Counted from the stretch's first letter, positions 29,689-38,095 are shown. The stretch is DNA of 43,167 bases from a virus (IMGVR_UViG_3300042876_000983:1-43167); one strand, 5' to 3'. Notes: generated from the sequence alone by a model not told the origin. Translations and numbers: made by a program.

Positions 29689-31835
29689 AGGATTTCCCCG
29701 CCTCCTATGAGACTGAAAAGAACCGCCCCGACGGTGCCTCGCCCATATTGATGCTCAAGACAACCATTAACGGCGTTGACCGCGTGCTGTCCGACGTGGC
29801 TGTTACCGTGCCGGGCTGGTGGATTACATGCGCCTGGGTCAAGAGCTGGGGCAACCTGACGCAAGGGGTCACCGGCGCTCTGGACGAGTTCCGCATCTCC
29901 GATTTCTCCGCCACCTGCATTGCCGATCCGGACGTCTCGCCGAATATTGTCGATCTGGCGCTAGTCTACAACCTGGAAAAAGTGGTCTGCATCCTCTATC
30001 TCTGGTTTGCGGGCTCCAGCGACGGCCCGCAGGAGATCTTCCGCGGCTATATCCGCGACTACCCCATCAGCGACGGCGATACGATCTGCACCCTCAAGCT
30101 GCAGGATGAGACGGTCAAGTGGCAGGAAACCTATGTCGGCCGCAAGCTCACCCTGGAGGATTACCCCAACGCCGATCCGGACGATGTCGGCAAGGTCATC
30201 CCGATTCCGTTTGGCACGGTAAAGGAGGTCCCGGCGCTCTGCATTGAGGCAGGGATTATCACCTCCCTAACTGCCGACATAACCGCGGCAGCCACCTCCA
30301 TAACCCTCGGCTACACCACCGGCCTGACCGGCAAGCACATCACCATCGGCGACGAGATCCTGCACGTCTCCTCGGTCTCGGGACTCACCGCCACCGTGAT
30401 CCGCGGCCACGAAAGCACTACCGCTGCCCCGCATAAAAAAGGGGCGCAGGTCATGGAAAAGAAGAGCACCCCGCTGGTCTACATCTCCTCGGACGTGCCG
30501 ATCGATTCTTTCGGCCGGGTCAATGTGCTGATCAGCGAACGTTTGATCGATATTACCGATTCCTGCACCCTCTACACCGGCCAGACCGGGAGCGAGCATG
30601 CGACCTACACAGGCAAGGCAATCATTACCCTGCCAGATTTCGTCAAGATCGAGCAGGGGGGCGGACTGGGCGAGTTGACGGTGGATGAGGGGAGCCATGC
30701 GCACCCCACCACATCTACATTCAGCGAGGTTTGCACTGCATCTTTGCCGGTGGACACTAATCCTGTCGGCACAGATACAAAATACTACTACCTCAACTTT
30801 CCGGCCAGCGCCGGCACGCGCACAGAGGTGATTTACGAAATAACGATCAACTGCATTTACATGAACACCCTCGCCATGACGGTTGAAGATTATGGATCTG
30901 TCTGGTCATACTCCAGTGTTGGCACCCGCAGCATCAGTATAATAGTGGCAATGGGGAGCCGGGCCAAGACCGGCAACCAGGTGATGCTGACTATAGTAGG
31001 GCTGAACGGCATCGGCCAACAGGCAACAATAATGTCGGCGAAGCGGACCATCACGATTAACACCAACACCACCTCCGGCCCGGCCAGCGGCGTTACCGTC
31101 TCGGGCAACAGCATTGCCGACACAGTGGTCGGTTCATCCCTCTATGTGGACATGACCCGCGCTTTTGCCGCTCCGGCCGATGTGTTTGCCGAGTTGCTCG
31201 ACACCTGGGGAGGAGTGGCGACCTTCAGCCAGGTGGGGACGCTGCCCGCCAGCTACGCCTTGAATTTCGTTATCAACGAGTACCGCCGCCTGCCCGACTG
31301 GCTGCACGATCTGGCCTGGCAGTGCCGCGGCTGGCTGCGCCATTCATGCGGCGCTGCAAGCCTCACCATCCGCGACACTGCTCCGGAGAGCGTCAAGACC
31401 CTGGCGCATTGCGCCATCGAGTCCGGCAAGCTGCTCCACAGCCGCGACAAGACCCCCTACAGCGAGATCATCAACGACATAGTGCTGCTCTTTAACCGCG
31501 ACTGGAAGCAGAGCCGCTCCGACAAGGCCTACCGCGACAGCGTCTCAGATTCGTCTGCCACCTCCATTACCGATTTCGGTAAACAGCAGCGGCCGGAGCT
31601 GTTCCTGATGGATGCGGTCACGGATCCGGACATGGCTGCCGACCTGCTCGCCTTTTATCTGGCCTGGTATAGCGTGCGCCACTGGCTGCACGACGTGCAG
31701 ACCGACTACCGCGATTGCGAGCTGGAGTTTACCGATCCGGTAACTATCGGCTTTGCGGCGAACGTTGCGGCAATTGTGCTCAATGCCGACATGCAGCCGA
31801 ACAGCGACATCATCAAACTGATCTTGATTCAATAG
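29685..31835 (+). CDS. Baseplate hub / tail tip protein
   Basis: This is a 716-residue structural protein. The N-terminal part (about 1-170) is a beta-rich hub-like region. A TITLGYTTGLTGKHITIGDE-type module at about 195-250 resembles the small beta domain found in many tail proteins. A variable serine/threonine-rich region lies at about 330-480. Conserved C-terminal segments are SYALNFVINEYRRLPDWLHD and CRGWLRHSCGAASLTIRD, then ILHSRDKTPYSEIINDI. The function is deduced from order: it is followed by the fibre, so it probably forms the tip or hub to which the fibre attaches. Confidence 0.65.
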   Translation: MKDFPASYETEKNRPDGASPILMLKTTINGVDRVLSDVAVTVPGWWITCAWVKSWGNLTQGVTGALDEFRISDFSATCIADPDVSPNIVDLALVYNLEKVVCILYLWFAGSSDGPQEIFRGYIRDYPISDGDTICTLKLQDETVKWQETYVGRKLTLEDYPNADPDDVGKVIPIPFGTVKEVPALCIEAGIITSLTADITAAATSITLGYTTGLTGKHITIGDEILHVSSVSGLTATVIRGHESTTAAPHKKGAQVMEKKSTPLVYISSDVPIDSFGRVNVLISERLIDITDSCTLYTGQTGSEHATYTGKAIITLPDFVKIEQGGGLGELTVDEGSHAHPTTSTFSEVCTASLPVDTNPVGTDTKYYYLNFPASAGTRTEVIYEITINCIYMNTLAMTVEDYGSVWSYSSVGTRSISIIVAMGSRAKTGNQVMLTIVGLNGIGQQATIMSAKRTITINTNTTSGPASGVTVSGNSIADTVVGSSLYVDMTRAFAAPADVFAELLDTWGGVATFSQVGTLPASYALNFVINEYRRLPDWLHDLAWQCRGWLRHSCGAASLTIRDTAPESVKTLAHCAIESGKLLHSRDKTPYSEIINDIVLLFNRDWKQSRSDKAYRDSVSDSSATSITDFGKQQRPELFLMDAVTDPDMAADLLAFYLAWYSVRHWLHDVQTDYRDCELEFTDPVTIGFAANVAAIVLNADMQPNSDIIKLILIQ

Positions 31836-31844
31836 GAGCTTTCC

Positions 31845-34703
31845 ATGGCACTCGGACTCACTTTTTTCCGCACCGTTTTGCGCCGCCTCTCACCGGCTGA
31901 GGTGGACAACAACTTCCAGACCCTGCTGGAGATGTTCACCGGCTCGGGCGGCATGATCGGCAAGCGGACGCAGGCCGATCTGTACGCCGATCTGGCGCAT
32001 GCCGACAACACCCCGGCCATTGTGGTGCTCGATACCGATGTCACCAAGAACGGCATCTATATCAAGAACGGGGCGAGCGGCGCCGGCAGCTGGGATTTCG
32101 CGGTGGACTGGGTTACGGCCAAGGATACGACCGGCCCGCTGGCAATCGCCATGTCTGACGTGTCGATCACCATCGACATGACGGCCAAGACCATTGTCGG
32201 CGGCAGCGGCGTCATCACCCACAAGCGCGGGATTGTCTCTCTGGATGCCGCCCAGAATGTCGCGTTCGACTACACCTCCGCGACCAGTCTCATGTATCTC
32301 TACACGACCCTGACCGGCGAGCTGGCCATCTCCGTCTACCCGGCCGTGCCTCCGGCCGGGTCAGTGGTTATCGGCTACCTCTATGCCCAGAAGTTCTACG
32401 GCAACGACCCGGCAGGCAAGATCCGCGTCATCCCCACGGCCTATAACGTGGCGGGCGGCTATACCGATCGCTGGTGGACCTATATCGGCGGGCTGATAAC
32501 CGTCAACCAGGCTACCTATACCATCTCCACCGCTGCCGCAGGCGGCGTGCTGTTCAGTAAGACCGGCCTGGTCACCATTCCGGGCAATCAGGCGGTGTCG
32601 TACAGTTTCACCAACGTCGGCCAGGTCGGCTACCTGTTTGCCCATCCGACTACCGGCGCGCTCATGATGACGGATCTTGCGGCCTTGCCGCCGGTCGGAT
32701 TTCCGATTATCGGCGCGGTTTACAACCAGAAGTTCTACAGCATCACCCCGGCCGATTTCATCGCCTATGTAGCCAGCAGCGGCATCGGAGTGCGCAATTA
32801 CGGCCTGGTGCAGGACCTGGAGCCAATGGCTACCGTGCTTGATGAGGGGGCCATTGCCGTCAATCTGTCGGCCAAGACCCTTACCACTACCGGTGCCGGG
32901 CTGATCGTGCATCGTGGCGGTTATACGAGCATCGGTACCGGTCAGAATGTCTCGTTTACCCTGGCCAGCCCGGACCTGCTGCTGTACGTTTATGCCGACA
33001 AGACCAGCGGCGTGCTGGCGGCCGTGACCGCGCCCGGCCAGCCTCCGGCGAACTCCGCCCCTATCGCCTACATCTACAAGCAAAAGCTCTATGCCCGCGA
33101 CATTTTCGGCAAGATCTCCCTGGTCAACGGCAGCGGCGCCCCGGTGTATGCTGCCGATCCGCTCACACTGGCGCAGCTCACGGAAGATTGCGCCATTGCC
33201 ATCGACCTTACGGCCAAGACGATCGTTACCTCTGCAACCGGTCTGGTATTGCACCGGGACGGTTATCTGACCATCCCCAACAGCCAGAATGTTTCGTTTG
33301 TCATGGCCAGCCCGGATCTGTTGCTGTTCGTCTATGCCGACAAGACCAGCGGCGTGCTGGCAGCCGTGGCGGCGCCGTCGCTTCCGCCTGCGCACACCGT
33401 GCCGATTGCCTACATCTACCGCCAGAAGATCTACGCCGCTGATCCGCACAATCGCATTACCCTGTATAATGCCCTGGGGACTCGTATCTATGCCGGTACG
33501 ATCTTTGACGAACTGCGCCAGCGGTTCATCCTGCCGGATGACTTCTATTTCCTCCCGGCTACCCCCTTGACCATCTACAAGGCGCCCTGCTTTGCCGATT
33601 ACCGGATCCAGATCATGAAGCAGCTCAACCTCTGGCTCGATACCAAAGGGAGCTCCATTGCCGACCGCTTTCAGCCGGTAAATGAAAGTCTGAAGATTGA
33701 CCCGGCCCAGCTCGGCAGCAGCTGCGAGCTGGTGTTCCGCCATGACGATAATCCGGATGTGCGCTACATCAAGCCGATTACCAAGCATGTGGCCGGGGCA
33801 AGCGCACTGGACAGCCGGGCGCTGAATATGCTGGTCATGGGGGATTCGCTGACAGAGGGGGGGATGGCTACGGCGTTCAAGACCAACCTGGAAGCCCAGG
33901 GTGCAACCATTACGCCGGTCGGTACCTATTTTTCATCCCTTACCAACAATCTGCGCGGCGAGGGGCGCGGCTACTGGACCTATCGCAGTTTTGTCGGCAA
34001 GGACAACTATTCAGTCGGCATCGGTGCGCATACCCGTAGCAGCGGCGGTAAGACCGACACCACGAAATTCGAGAACCCGTTTCTGAAACTGGCCGACGCC
34101 ACCGACAAGGCCAACCATCCGACTTGGTGTTTCCGCTTCACCGGGGTTGATCGGGAGCTGAGTTACCAGGACGATGCCGACAAGACCGGCAATTTCTATA
34201 TTTTCGATTTCGCCTGGTACCTGGCACAGCACAGCGTAGCGAATCCGGATTTCATCACCATCGCCCTCTCTACCAACGACATCAACCTGGACCGCACGGA
34301 ATACAGCCAGGCGGAGCGGCTGCAGTTTGCCCGGCTGGCGCTGGAAATCATGGTCACCCAGATCAAGGCTGCGCTGCCTGACGTGGTGATCGGCATCATC
34401 CCCGCTCCGGCCTGGTCGAGCACCGCGACCGGAGATCCCCGCTGGGCAGACGAAACTGCCGCATGGGTGGAAAACTGCATGACAGACGTGGCAACGCTCC
34501 AGGGCACCTACACAGACCTGTACATAGTGCCGGTCTGGCCGTTCATGAACGAGGATTGCGCCTATGCCTACGCCAGCGCCACGGACCTCTCCGCAATCAA
34601 CAACACCCAGAAAAAAACCATCACCGACTGGGTGCACTTCGATGCGACCGGCAGGCTGCAGTATGCCGAGGTGGTCGGTAACTGGGCGGCTTGTGTGGTG
34701 TAG
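31845..34703 (+). CDS. Tail fibre/receptor-binding protein with C-terminal SGNH hydrolase
   Basis: The 952-residue protein begins MALGLTFFRTVLRRLSPAEV, a common virion attachment N-terminus. Four related units of about 85-125 residues follow (about 90-540), each with an AKTIVT-like start, a central NVSF, then YAD/PTTG and IAYIYxQKxYA. Units 3 and 4 are almost identical in DNA over tens of bases. Residues 655-952 form an SGNH esterase: MGDSLTEGG carries the Ser, STNDINLDR carries the block III Asn, and DWVHFDATG gives the Asp-His pair. It probably deacylates surface polysaccharide on binding. ATG 31845 has AGGAG at good spacing. Confidence 0.8.
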   Translation: MALGLTFFRTVLRRLSPAEVDNNFQTLLEMFTGSGGMIGKRTQADLYADLAHADNTPAIVVLDTDVTKNGIYIKNGASGAGSWDFAVDWVTAKDTTGPLAIAMSDVSITIDMTAKTIVGGSGVITHKRGIVSLDAAQNVAFDYTSATSLMYLYTTLTGELAISVYPAVPPAGSVVIGYLYAQKFYGNDPAGKIRVIPTAYNVAGGYTDRWWTYIGGLITVNQATYTISTAAAGGVLFSKTGLVTIPGNQAVSYSFTNVGQVGYLFAHPTTGALMMTDLAALPPVGFPIIGAVYNQKFYSITPADFIAYVASSGIGVRNYGLVQDLEPMATVLDEGAIAVNLSAKTLTTTGAGLIVHRGGYTSIGTGQNVSFTLASPDLLLYVYADKTSGVLAAVTAPGQPPANSAPIAYIYKQKLYARDIFGKISLVNGSGAPVYAADPLTLAQLTEDCAIAIDLTAKTIVTSATGLVLHRDGYLTIPNSQNVSFVMASPDLLLFVYADKTSGVLAAVAAPSLPPAHTVPIAYIYRQKIYAADPHNRITLYNALGTRIYAGTIFDELRQRFILPDDFYFLPATPLTIYKAPCFADYRIQIMKQLNLWLDTKGSSIADRFQPVNESLKIDPAQLGSSCELVFRHDDNPDVRYIKPITKHVAGASALDSRALNMLVMGDSLTEGGMATAFKTNLEAQGATITPVGTYFSSLTNNLRGEGRGYWTYRSFVGKDNYSVGIGAHTRSSGGKTDTTKFENPFLKLADATDKANHPTWCFRFTGVDRELSYQDDADKTGNFYIFDFAWYLAQHSVANPDFITIALSTNDINLDRTEYSQAERLQFARLALEIMVTQIKAALPDVVIGIIPAPAWSSTATGDPRWADETAAWVENCMTDVATLQGTYTDLYIVPVWPFMNEDCAYAYASATDLSAINNTQKKTITDWVHFDATGRLQYAEVVGNWAACVV

Positions 34704-34776
34704 GTGGGAGCGGAGATGACTTATTTGTTGACATGTACGCATTCTCAATGCTATATAGATTTTCGCTCTTCGGAGC

Positions 34777-34810
34777 CCTGAGGACTTAACGCCCCTCGGG
34801 AGTAGTTTTT
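34777..34810 (+). terminator. Weak intrinsic terminator after the fibre gene
   Basis: CCTGAGG (34777-34783) pairs with CCTCGGG (34794-34800), seven bp with one G-T, around a ten-base loop. AGTAG and five T follow. It ends the tail operon or thins read-through before the stronger terminator at 34863-34893. Confidence 0.45.
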
Positions 34811-34861
34811 CCGTTCCCCGTTAGCTCAGTCGGTAGAACGGGTGAAATAAAAGAACGGAAA
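34808..34861. other. tRNA D-arm-like fragment within nested inverted repeats; candidate attP
   Basis: The core CCCCGTTAGCTCAGTCGGTA, followed by GAACGGG, reproduces the 5' end and D-arm of a bacterial tRNA (GCTC-AGTCGGTA-GA.C). No anticodon arm or T-arm follows, so it is not a tRNA gene. It is framed by CCCGTT/AACGGG (34817-34822, 34837-34842) and outer TTTCCGTTC/GAACGGAAA (34808-34816, 34853-34861). It lies immediately 3' of the serine integrase gene, where a phage attachment site would be plausible. If so, attB overlaps a host tRNA gene, which is unusual for large serine recombinases. Confidence 0.5.
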
Positions 34862-34862
34862 G

Positions 34863-34893
34863 CGCCATCTATTTCAACTAGGTGGCGTTTTTT
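34863..34893. terminator. Bidirectional intrinsic terminator between fibre and integrase genes
   Basis: CGCCATCT (34863-34870) pairs with AGGTGGCG (34880-34887), eight bp with one G-T, around a nine-base loop and is followed by six T (34888-34893). Read on the minus strand, the stem is followed by the T-rich complement of GAACGGAAAG. It separates two converging operons. Confidence 0.75.
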
Positions 34894-36334
34894 GTTTCGG
34901 AAGTTCTATTGATCTACTGCGGGCGCCGTTGCTGGCGATGGGGAAGTGGAAGGTTATTTCTATCCGGTGATGATAAAGCCTGATTCTTTTTATGGCGAGC
35001 TGCAGGATGGCTCTTTGTTCAATCACGGTTAAGCTGTTGAACTCTTCCCGGGTCATCTGCAGTTCTTCCCAGGCTGGAGTCATTTCGTTCATCATTAATT
35101 CTTGTCGCTGTTTCTGCAACGTTTCTATCCTGCCGGTTATTTCCGTTATCTGTTTGCGAGCATCGGCAAAATCAATAATGCCTTCAGCGATGGCATTTAC
35201 CAGCCGTTTTTTTCTGGCTTCATCGGCCTGCAGTCTTGTCAATACATCTTCCAGTTCCCCGCCCTTGTCGGAGTTTTCCCGTTCGTTGCGCCATAATTCC
35301 TGGATAGTTTCCATGTTTTCCATGGTGTCACAAAAGACCTCTATGACGATCGGATCAGCTACGTCCTGCCGGATCAGTCTTGACTGGGGGCACTTGTCCC
35401 GGGTGCCGCGGCTGCGACAGCCGTAATAATCGATTCTGCTGCCGTCTGCCCTGGTTTTGCTGTTGTGCCAGACTTTGGCGGTAAAATCACAGTGGCCGCA
35501 GTAAAGGATTTGCATGGCGGAGAGCAGTCCGCCGAAAGCGGCTTTGCTGTCGGGCGGTTTTCGACTCCGTCGCCCGGATCTGATCCGCAGTGCCTGCTCG
35601 GCATTTATGCACGGATCCCAATCGCAAATAATTATTTCGCCAGTTGCCGGGTCTTTTCGTTTTGCCTGGTAGAATTCAAGCCGTTCATCTGCCAAGGCCC
35701 GGCGCACGGCTATTTCGGGCATTCCAAGCGTTTCTGCAATTTTCTTGGCGCTGGTGGTTTCGGCCATCTGCCATAGTTTGCGCATTCTCGATAGTTGCCT
35801 GGGATCGATGACCGGCCGGCCGGCGGCATGGTCGTATATGTATGGCGGTGGCGGAGTGCCACCCATGAATTTTCCGGCCCGCCATGCCTGGTCGTGCCCT
35901 TCTTTCATGCGGCCCTTCAGGACTTTCATTTCGACTGAGGAGAAGCCCCCTTCCATGAGCAGCAGCATCCAGTCCGAGTGTTGCGAAGGGTCCAGGCTCC
36001 TGGAGAGTGTGGCGAGTTTGACGCCGCGCTCGGCACAGAGATGCAGCCAGGCGACATAATCCTGGAGGGAGTCGTCACGGGAGAGCCGGGAGAGTTCGAT
36101 GCAGATGATGCGCTCGATCGTGCCGGCATGGATGTCAGCTTCGAGTCGGGAGCGCTCTTTCAGGTCGTCGGTTTTGCCCCTGGCGGCCGAGGCATGGCCG
36201 TCGTCATAGATGGTGTAAAGCCACCCTTGCGCCGTGGCATAGGCGGGCAGCTGCTCACGCTGTACGATTAATCTGTGGGAGGGTTTGTCTTTGTCTTCAC
36301 GGGATTTGCGGATGTAGATGGCGGTGTGTTTCAT
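34874..36334 (-). CDS. int: Large serine recombinase (phage integrase)
   Basis: The 486-residue site-specific recombinase integrates and excises the phage. The resolvase domain (1-150) has the catalytic Ser11 in YIRKSRED, and LSRLSRDD (81-88) with the conserved Arg residues. A recombinase domain (about 160-260) and a zinc ribbon with C279, C282, C306 and C315 follow. A coiled coil lies at about 335-440, used in synapsis control. Its start overlaps the HNH gene stop by four bases (ATGA), so it is the last gene of a four-gene lysogeny operon and ends in the terminator at 34863-34893. No recombination directionality factor is recognised; the small HTH genes are candidates. Confidence 0.93.
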   Translation of the reverse strand: MKHTAIYIRKSREDKDKPSHRLIVQREQLPAYATAQGWLYTIYDDGHASAARGKTDDLKERSRLEADIHAGTIERIICIELSRLSRDDSLQDYVAWLHLCAERGVKLATLSRSLDPSQHSDWMLLLMEGGFSSVEMKVLKGRMKEGHDQAWRAGKFMGGTPPPPYIYDHAAGRPVIDPRQLSRMRKLWQMAETTSAKKIAETLGMPEIAVRRALADERLEFYQAKRKDPATGEIIICDWDPCINAEQALRIRSGRRSRKPPDSKAAFGGLLSAMQILYCGHCDFTAKVWHNSKTRADGSRIDYYGCRSRGTRDKCPQSRLIRQDVADPIVIEVFCDTMENMETIQELWRNERENSDKGGELEDVLTRLQADEARKKRLVNAIAEGIIDFADARKQITEITGRIETLQKQRQELMMNEMTPAWEELQMTREEFNSLTVIEQRAILQLAIKRIRLYHHRIEITFHFPIASNGARSRSIELPKQKTPPS

Positions 36335-36648
36335 GGCGATTTTTTCGGCCTGCCGTTTTTGGTTCGATGTTCAGACGTAAGTACCCAGCGCATGTTTGAA
36401 GGTGTATCTGTTCCCCCCTGCGTCAAGGGTTTGATGTGATCGACATCGTAGGCCTGGCCGTCATCCGGTTTAGGATGAGTTCGCTTGAATTCTCTGACAG
36501 CGGCGTAATCCCGGTAGATCTTGCCGGTTTTCTGGACCCTTCGGACGCCGTTGGCGTCGATGTAGGTAGGGAGCCGGTGCCGGGCCTCGGCAGTATTTGC
36601 TACCAAGATGACGATCAGGGTAAGCATAAAAAACCGCTGGAGGTTCAT
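36331..36648 (-). CDS. Exported HNH endonuclease-like protein
   Basis: This is a 105-residue protein with a good Sec signal peptide (MNLQRFFMLTLIVILVANTA, cleavage after TAEA near 22). A compact HNH core follows: DVDHIKPLTQGG, then SNMRWVL and SEHRTKNG, giving the His-Asn-His triad. A nuclease in the periplasm could cut incoming DNA, which suggests superinfection exclusion. It overlaps the integrase start and the upstream membrane gene stop by four bases each, so it is expressed with the lysogeny operon. Activity and target are not shown by sequence. Confidence 0.75.
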   Translation of the reverse strand: MNLQRFFMLTLIVILVANTAEARHRLPTYIDANGVRRVQKTGKIYRDYAAVREFKRTHPKPDDGQAYDVDHIKPLTQGGTDTPSNMRWVLTSEHRTKNGRPKKSP

Positions 36649-37022
36649 TGTGGCGGTCTGACCGGACCTGTGATTTTGCCTATAGATGGAAAAACCAGAT
36701 AGGCAGTTTCAACCATATTCCTGCCCTTGCAGTATACAAAGAACTCGCTTTGCCCTTCTTTCCGTTGTTTATATCTGAACTCTGCACAATCGCTTACATA
36801 GTTTTTGGAAAGGGTTTTTGCTATGCCGGGATTGAAATCTTCATGCCAAGCGTCTTCGTATTCATAGAAAGGGTTTTCCAAAGACTTTTTGCCGTGACGC
36901 CAGGTTGCAAAACAGAGCACGGCGACCAGGATCAAACCGCCAATAATGATGGCGAGTGCAAAGTCGTTGTCTACTTCCCAAAAGCTATTTTTGCCTTTGT
37001 ATTCCTTAACAGATTTAGCCAT
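36645..37022 (-). CDS. Single-pass membrane protein of the lysogeny operon
   Basis: The 125-residue protein has a Lys-rich N-terminus (MAKSVKEYKGKNSFWEVDND), one membrane helix (FALAIIIGGLILVAVLCFAT, about 21-40) and a hydrophilic C-terminal domain with two Cys. Positive-inside predicts... the short N-terminus and the region after the helix are both charged, so topology is uncertain. It is coupled to the HNH gene by a 4-base overlap. No family is recognised; as a lysogenic conversion gene it may act with the two exported neighbours. Confidence 0.65.
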   Translation of the reverse strand: MAKSVKEYKGKNSFWEVDNDFALAIIIGGLILVAVLCFATWRHGKKSLENPFYEYEDAWHEDFNPGIAKTLSKNYVSDCAEFRYKQRKEGQSEFFVYCKGRNMVETAYLVFPSIGKITGPVRPPQ

Positions 37023-37043
37023 TTTGAGTAATTTTCTGCCAAA

Positions 37044-37394
37044 CTAATTTTCGTAGACCTTTATTTCACATATTTCCCATTGGCGTATTTTGTCGGCAAT
37101 GGAAGCTTTTATGAAGGCAGTATTAGTCAGTTTTTTTGTGTCGTATTTTTGAAAAGTCTCGCCAAACTGTATCGTGTGCAGTTCAAAATTGTTAGAGTCT
37201 ACTGCTCGGACCTTGATAAAAACTTTTGCTGCCGGGCCATAATTCATGGCTTCCAGTTTGATGCTGATTGTTGTATATCCGCCGGACTTGCTGATTATAG
37301 AGGTTTCAATGTTTTTAGTGAGAATGTCGTCTTTGCCTGCCAGTGATAAGGAAGTTGTCAGGAAGATGATGCCGATGATGATAAATATTTTCAT
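37044..37394 (-). CDS. Periplasmic protein of the lysogeny operon
   Basis: This is a 116-residue protein with a signal peptide (MKIFIIIGIIFLTTSLSLAG, cleavage near residue 19). The mature part is beta-rich and has no cysteine until one near the end. It reads SKSGGYTTISIKLEAMNYGP, then AAKVFIKVRAVDSNNFELHT, which looks like an Ig-like/FxLYD-type fold of small periplasmic proteins. ATG 37394 has TGGAG seven bases upstream. It is the first gene of the minus-strand operon that ends with the integrase. The function is unknown. Confidence 0.65.
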   Translation of the reverse strand: MKIFIIIGIIFLTTSLSLAGKDDILTKNIETSIISKSGGYTTISIKLEAMNYGPAAKVFIKVRAVDSNNFELHTIQFGETFQKYDTKKLTNTAFIKASIADKIRQWEICEIKVYEN

Positions 37395-37534
37395 GTAATA
37401 ACTCCAGTGATACAGCTGTTATTTATCTACCTCTTTTTTCGATATTATTAATTTATCTTATTTACTTTTGCTAAACATTATATTTTAATGTTTCCCGCCT
37501 TACCGGCGATCATCAAAAACTGTGGAGGTAAGTG
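37395..37534. promoter_or_regulatory. AT-rich divergent promoter region
   Basis: This 140-base, very AT-rich gap separates the minus lysogeny operon from the + strand small gene at 37535. Candidate -35/-10-like text on the + strand is TTTACT, 17 bases, TTTAAT (around 37460-37490). Other AT-rich -10-like stretches could serve the minus strand. The exact promoters cannot be fixed. Confidence 0.4.
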
Positions 37535-37684
37535 ATGCAAGATTATGCGATGTTATTTGAAAAGAAGTATCTTAAAATGACCGATGCCGAGCGTCTGGAG
37601 GAAATGAAGAGGGTCACGCGTAAGCGGATCAGCCCCATGGCCATGCTCGTTACTCTGCTTCTTATTATTCAGTCTCGCCATTAA
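37535..37684 (+). CDS. Small membrane-anchored peptide
   Basis: The 49-residue frame starts at ATG 37535, seven bases after a perfect GGAGG. It reads MQDYAMLFEKKYLKMTDAER, then a basic stretch, ending with MAMLVTLLLIIQSRH, a short hydrophobic C-terminal segment (tail-anchor-like). It converges on the repressor gene, overlapping its stop by a few bases. The good ribosome site and codon coherence support it; the function is unknown. Confidence 0.5.
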   Translation: MQDYAMLFEKKYLKMTDAERLEEMKRVTRKRISPMAMLVTLLLIIQSRH

Positions 37685-38001
37685 TCCCCTTGTTCCCTGC
37701 CTTTTTCAAGGAGCTGGTGAAGCAATTTCGCCAGCTCCGCCCTCGGCAATTTATTCAGTTCATCTTCCAGTGCAACTCGTAAGGGATCGCCGTATGTTGT
37801 CGACGGTTCGGAAACGACTTCTGGCCTCATCCCTAATGCAGTGTGTATCTTCTGAATCAACTCCATATCAAGACGTTTTGTGTCTCCACGCAGTAGCCTG
37901 TTCATCGTTTTTTGATGAACTCCCGCCTTTTCAGCAAGTTTAGTCTCACTAAGTCCTTGTTTTTGCGCCTCTTTCTTTATCTCTAAAATTATTTTATCCA
38001 T
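37681..38001 (-). CDS. Xre/HTH-type lysogeny repressor
   Basis: This is a 106-residue protein starting at ATG 38001 (GAGAAAAG upstream); the frame can extend to TTG 38025. The HTH (KEAQKQGLSETKLAEKAGVH, then QKTMNRLLRGDTKRLDMELI) is a canonical lambda-repressor-type fold. A helical C-terminus (LEDELNKLPRAELAKLLHQL) could mediate dimerisation. There is no LexA-type peptidase domain, so induction is not by autocleavage. It lies next to a divergent + promoter carrying a palindrome (38024-38040), the expected operator. Confidence 0.8.
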   Translation of the reverse strand: MDKIILEIKKEAQKQGLSETKLAEKAGVHQKTMNRLLRGDTKRLDMELIQKIHTALGMRPEVVSEPSTTYGDPLRVALEDELNKLPRAELAKLLHQLLEKGREQGD

Positions 38002-38016
38002 TAGACATCTTTTCTC

Positions 38017-38045
38017 TTGACGCAAGACACTTTCTGTCTTATATC
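38017..38045 (+). promoter_or_regulatory. Sigma-70-like promoter with palindromic operator
   Basis: TTGACG (38017-38022), 17 bases, and TATATC (38040-38045) form a good -35/-10 pair firing rightward from the repressor gene's start. AAGACA-N5-TGTCTT (38024-38029, 38035-38040) lies between them, so a bound dimer would block RNA polymerase. A related half-site AGACA lies at 38003-38007, over the repressor start, offering autoregulation. Confidence 0.65.
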
Positions 38046-38095
38046 TTTAGTTAACGATTAACACTTAAACGATACTTATAAAGGACCGGAGCCAA

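Noticed and set aside
34811-34845. A functional tRNA gene
   Set aside because: Only the 5' end and D-arm are present; no anticodon stem, T-arm or acceptor 3' strand follows.
35868-35890. Short match to the 3' end of the variable region (TCCGGCCCGC) as a possible template repeat
   Set aside because: The similarity is about ten GC-rich bases inside the integrase gene, with no adenine-rich upstream match, so it is chance.
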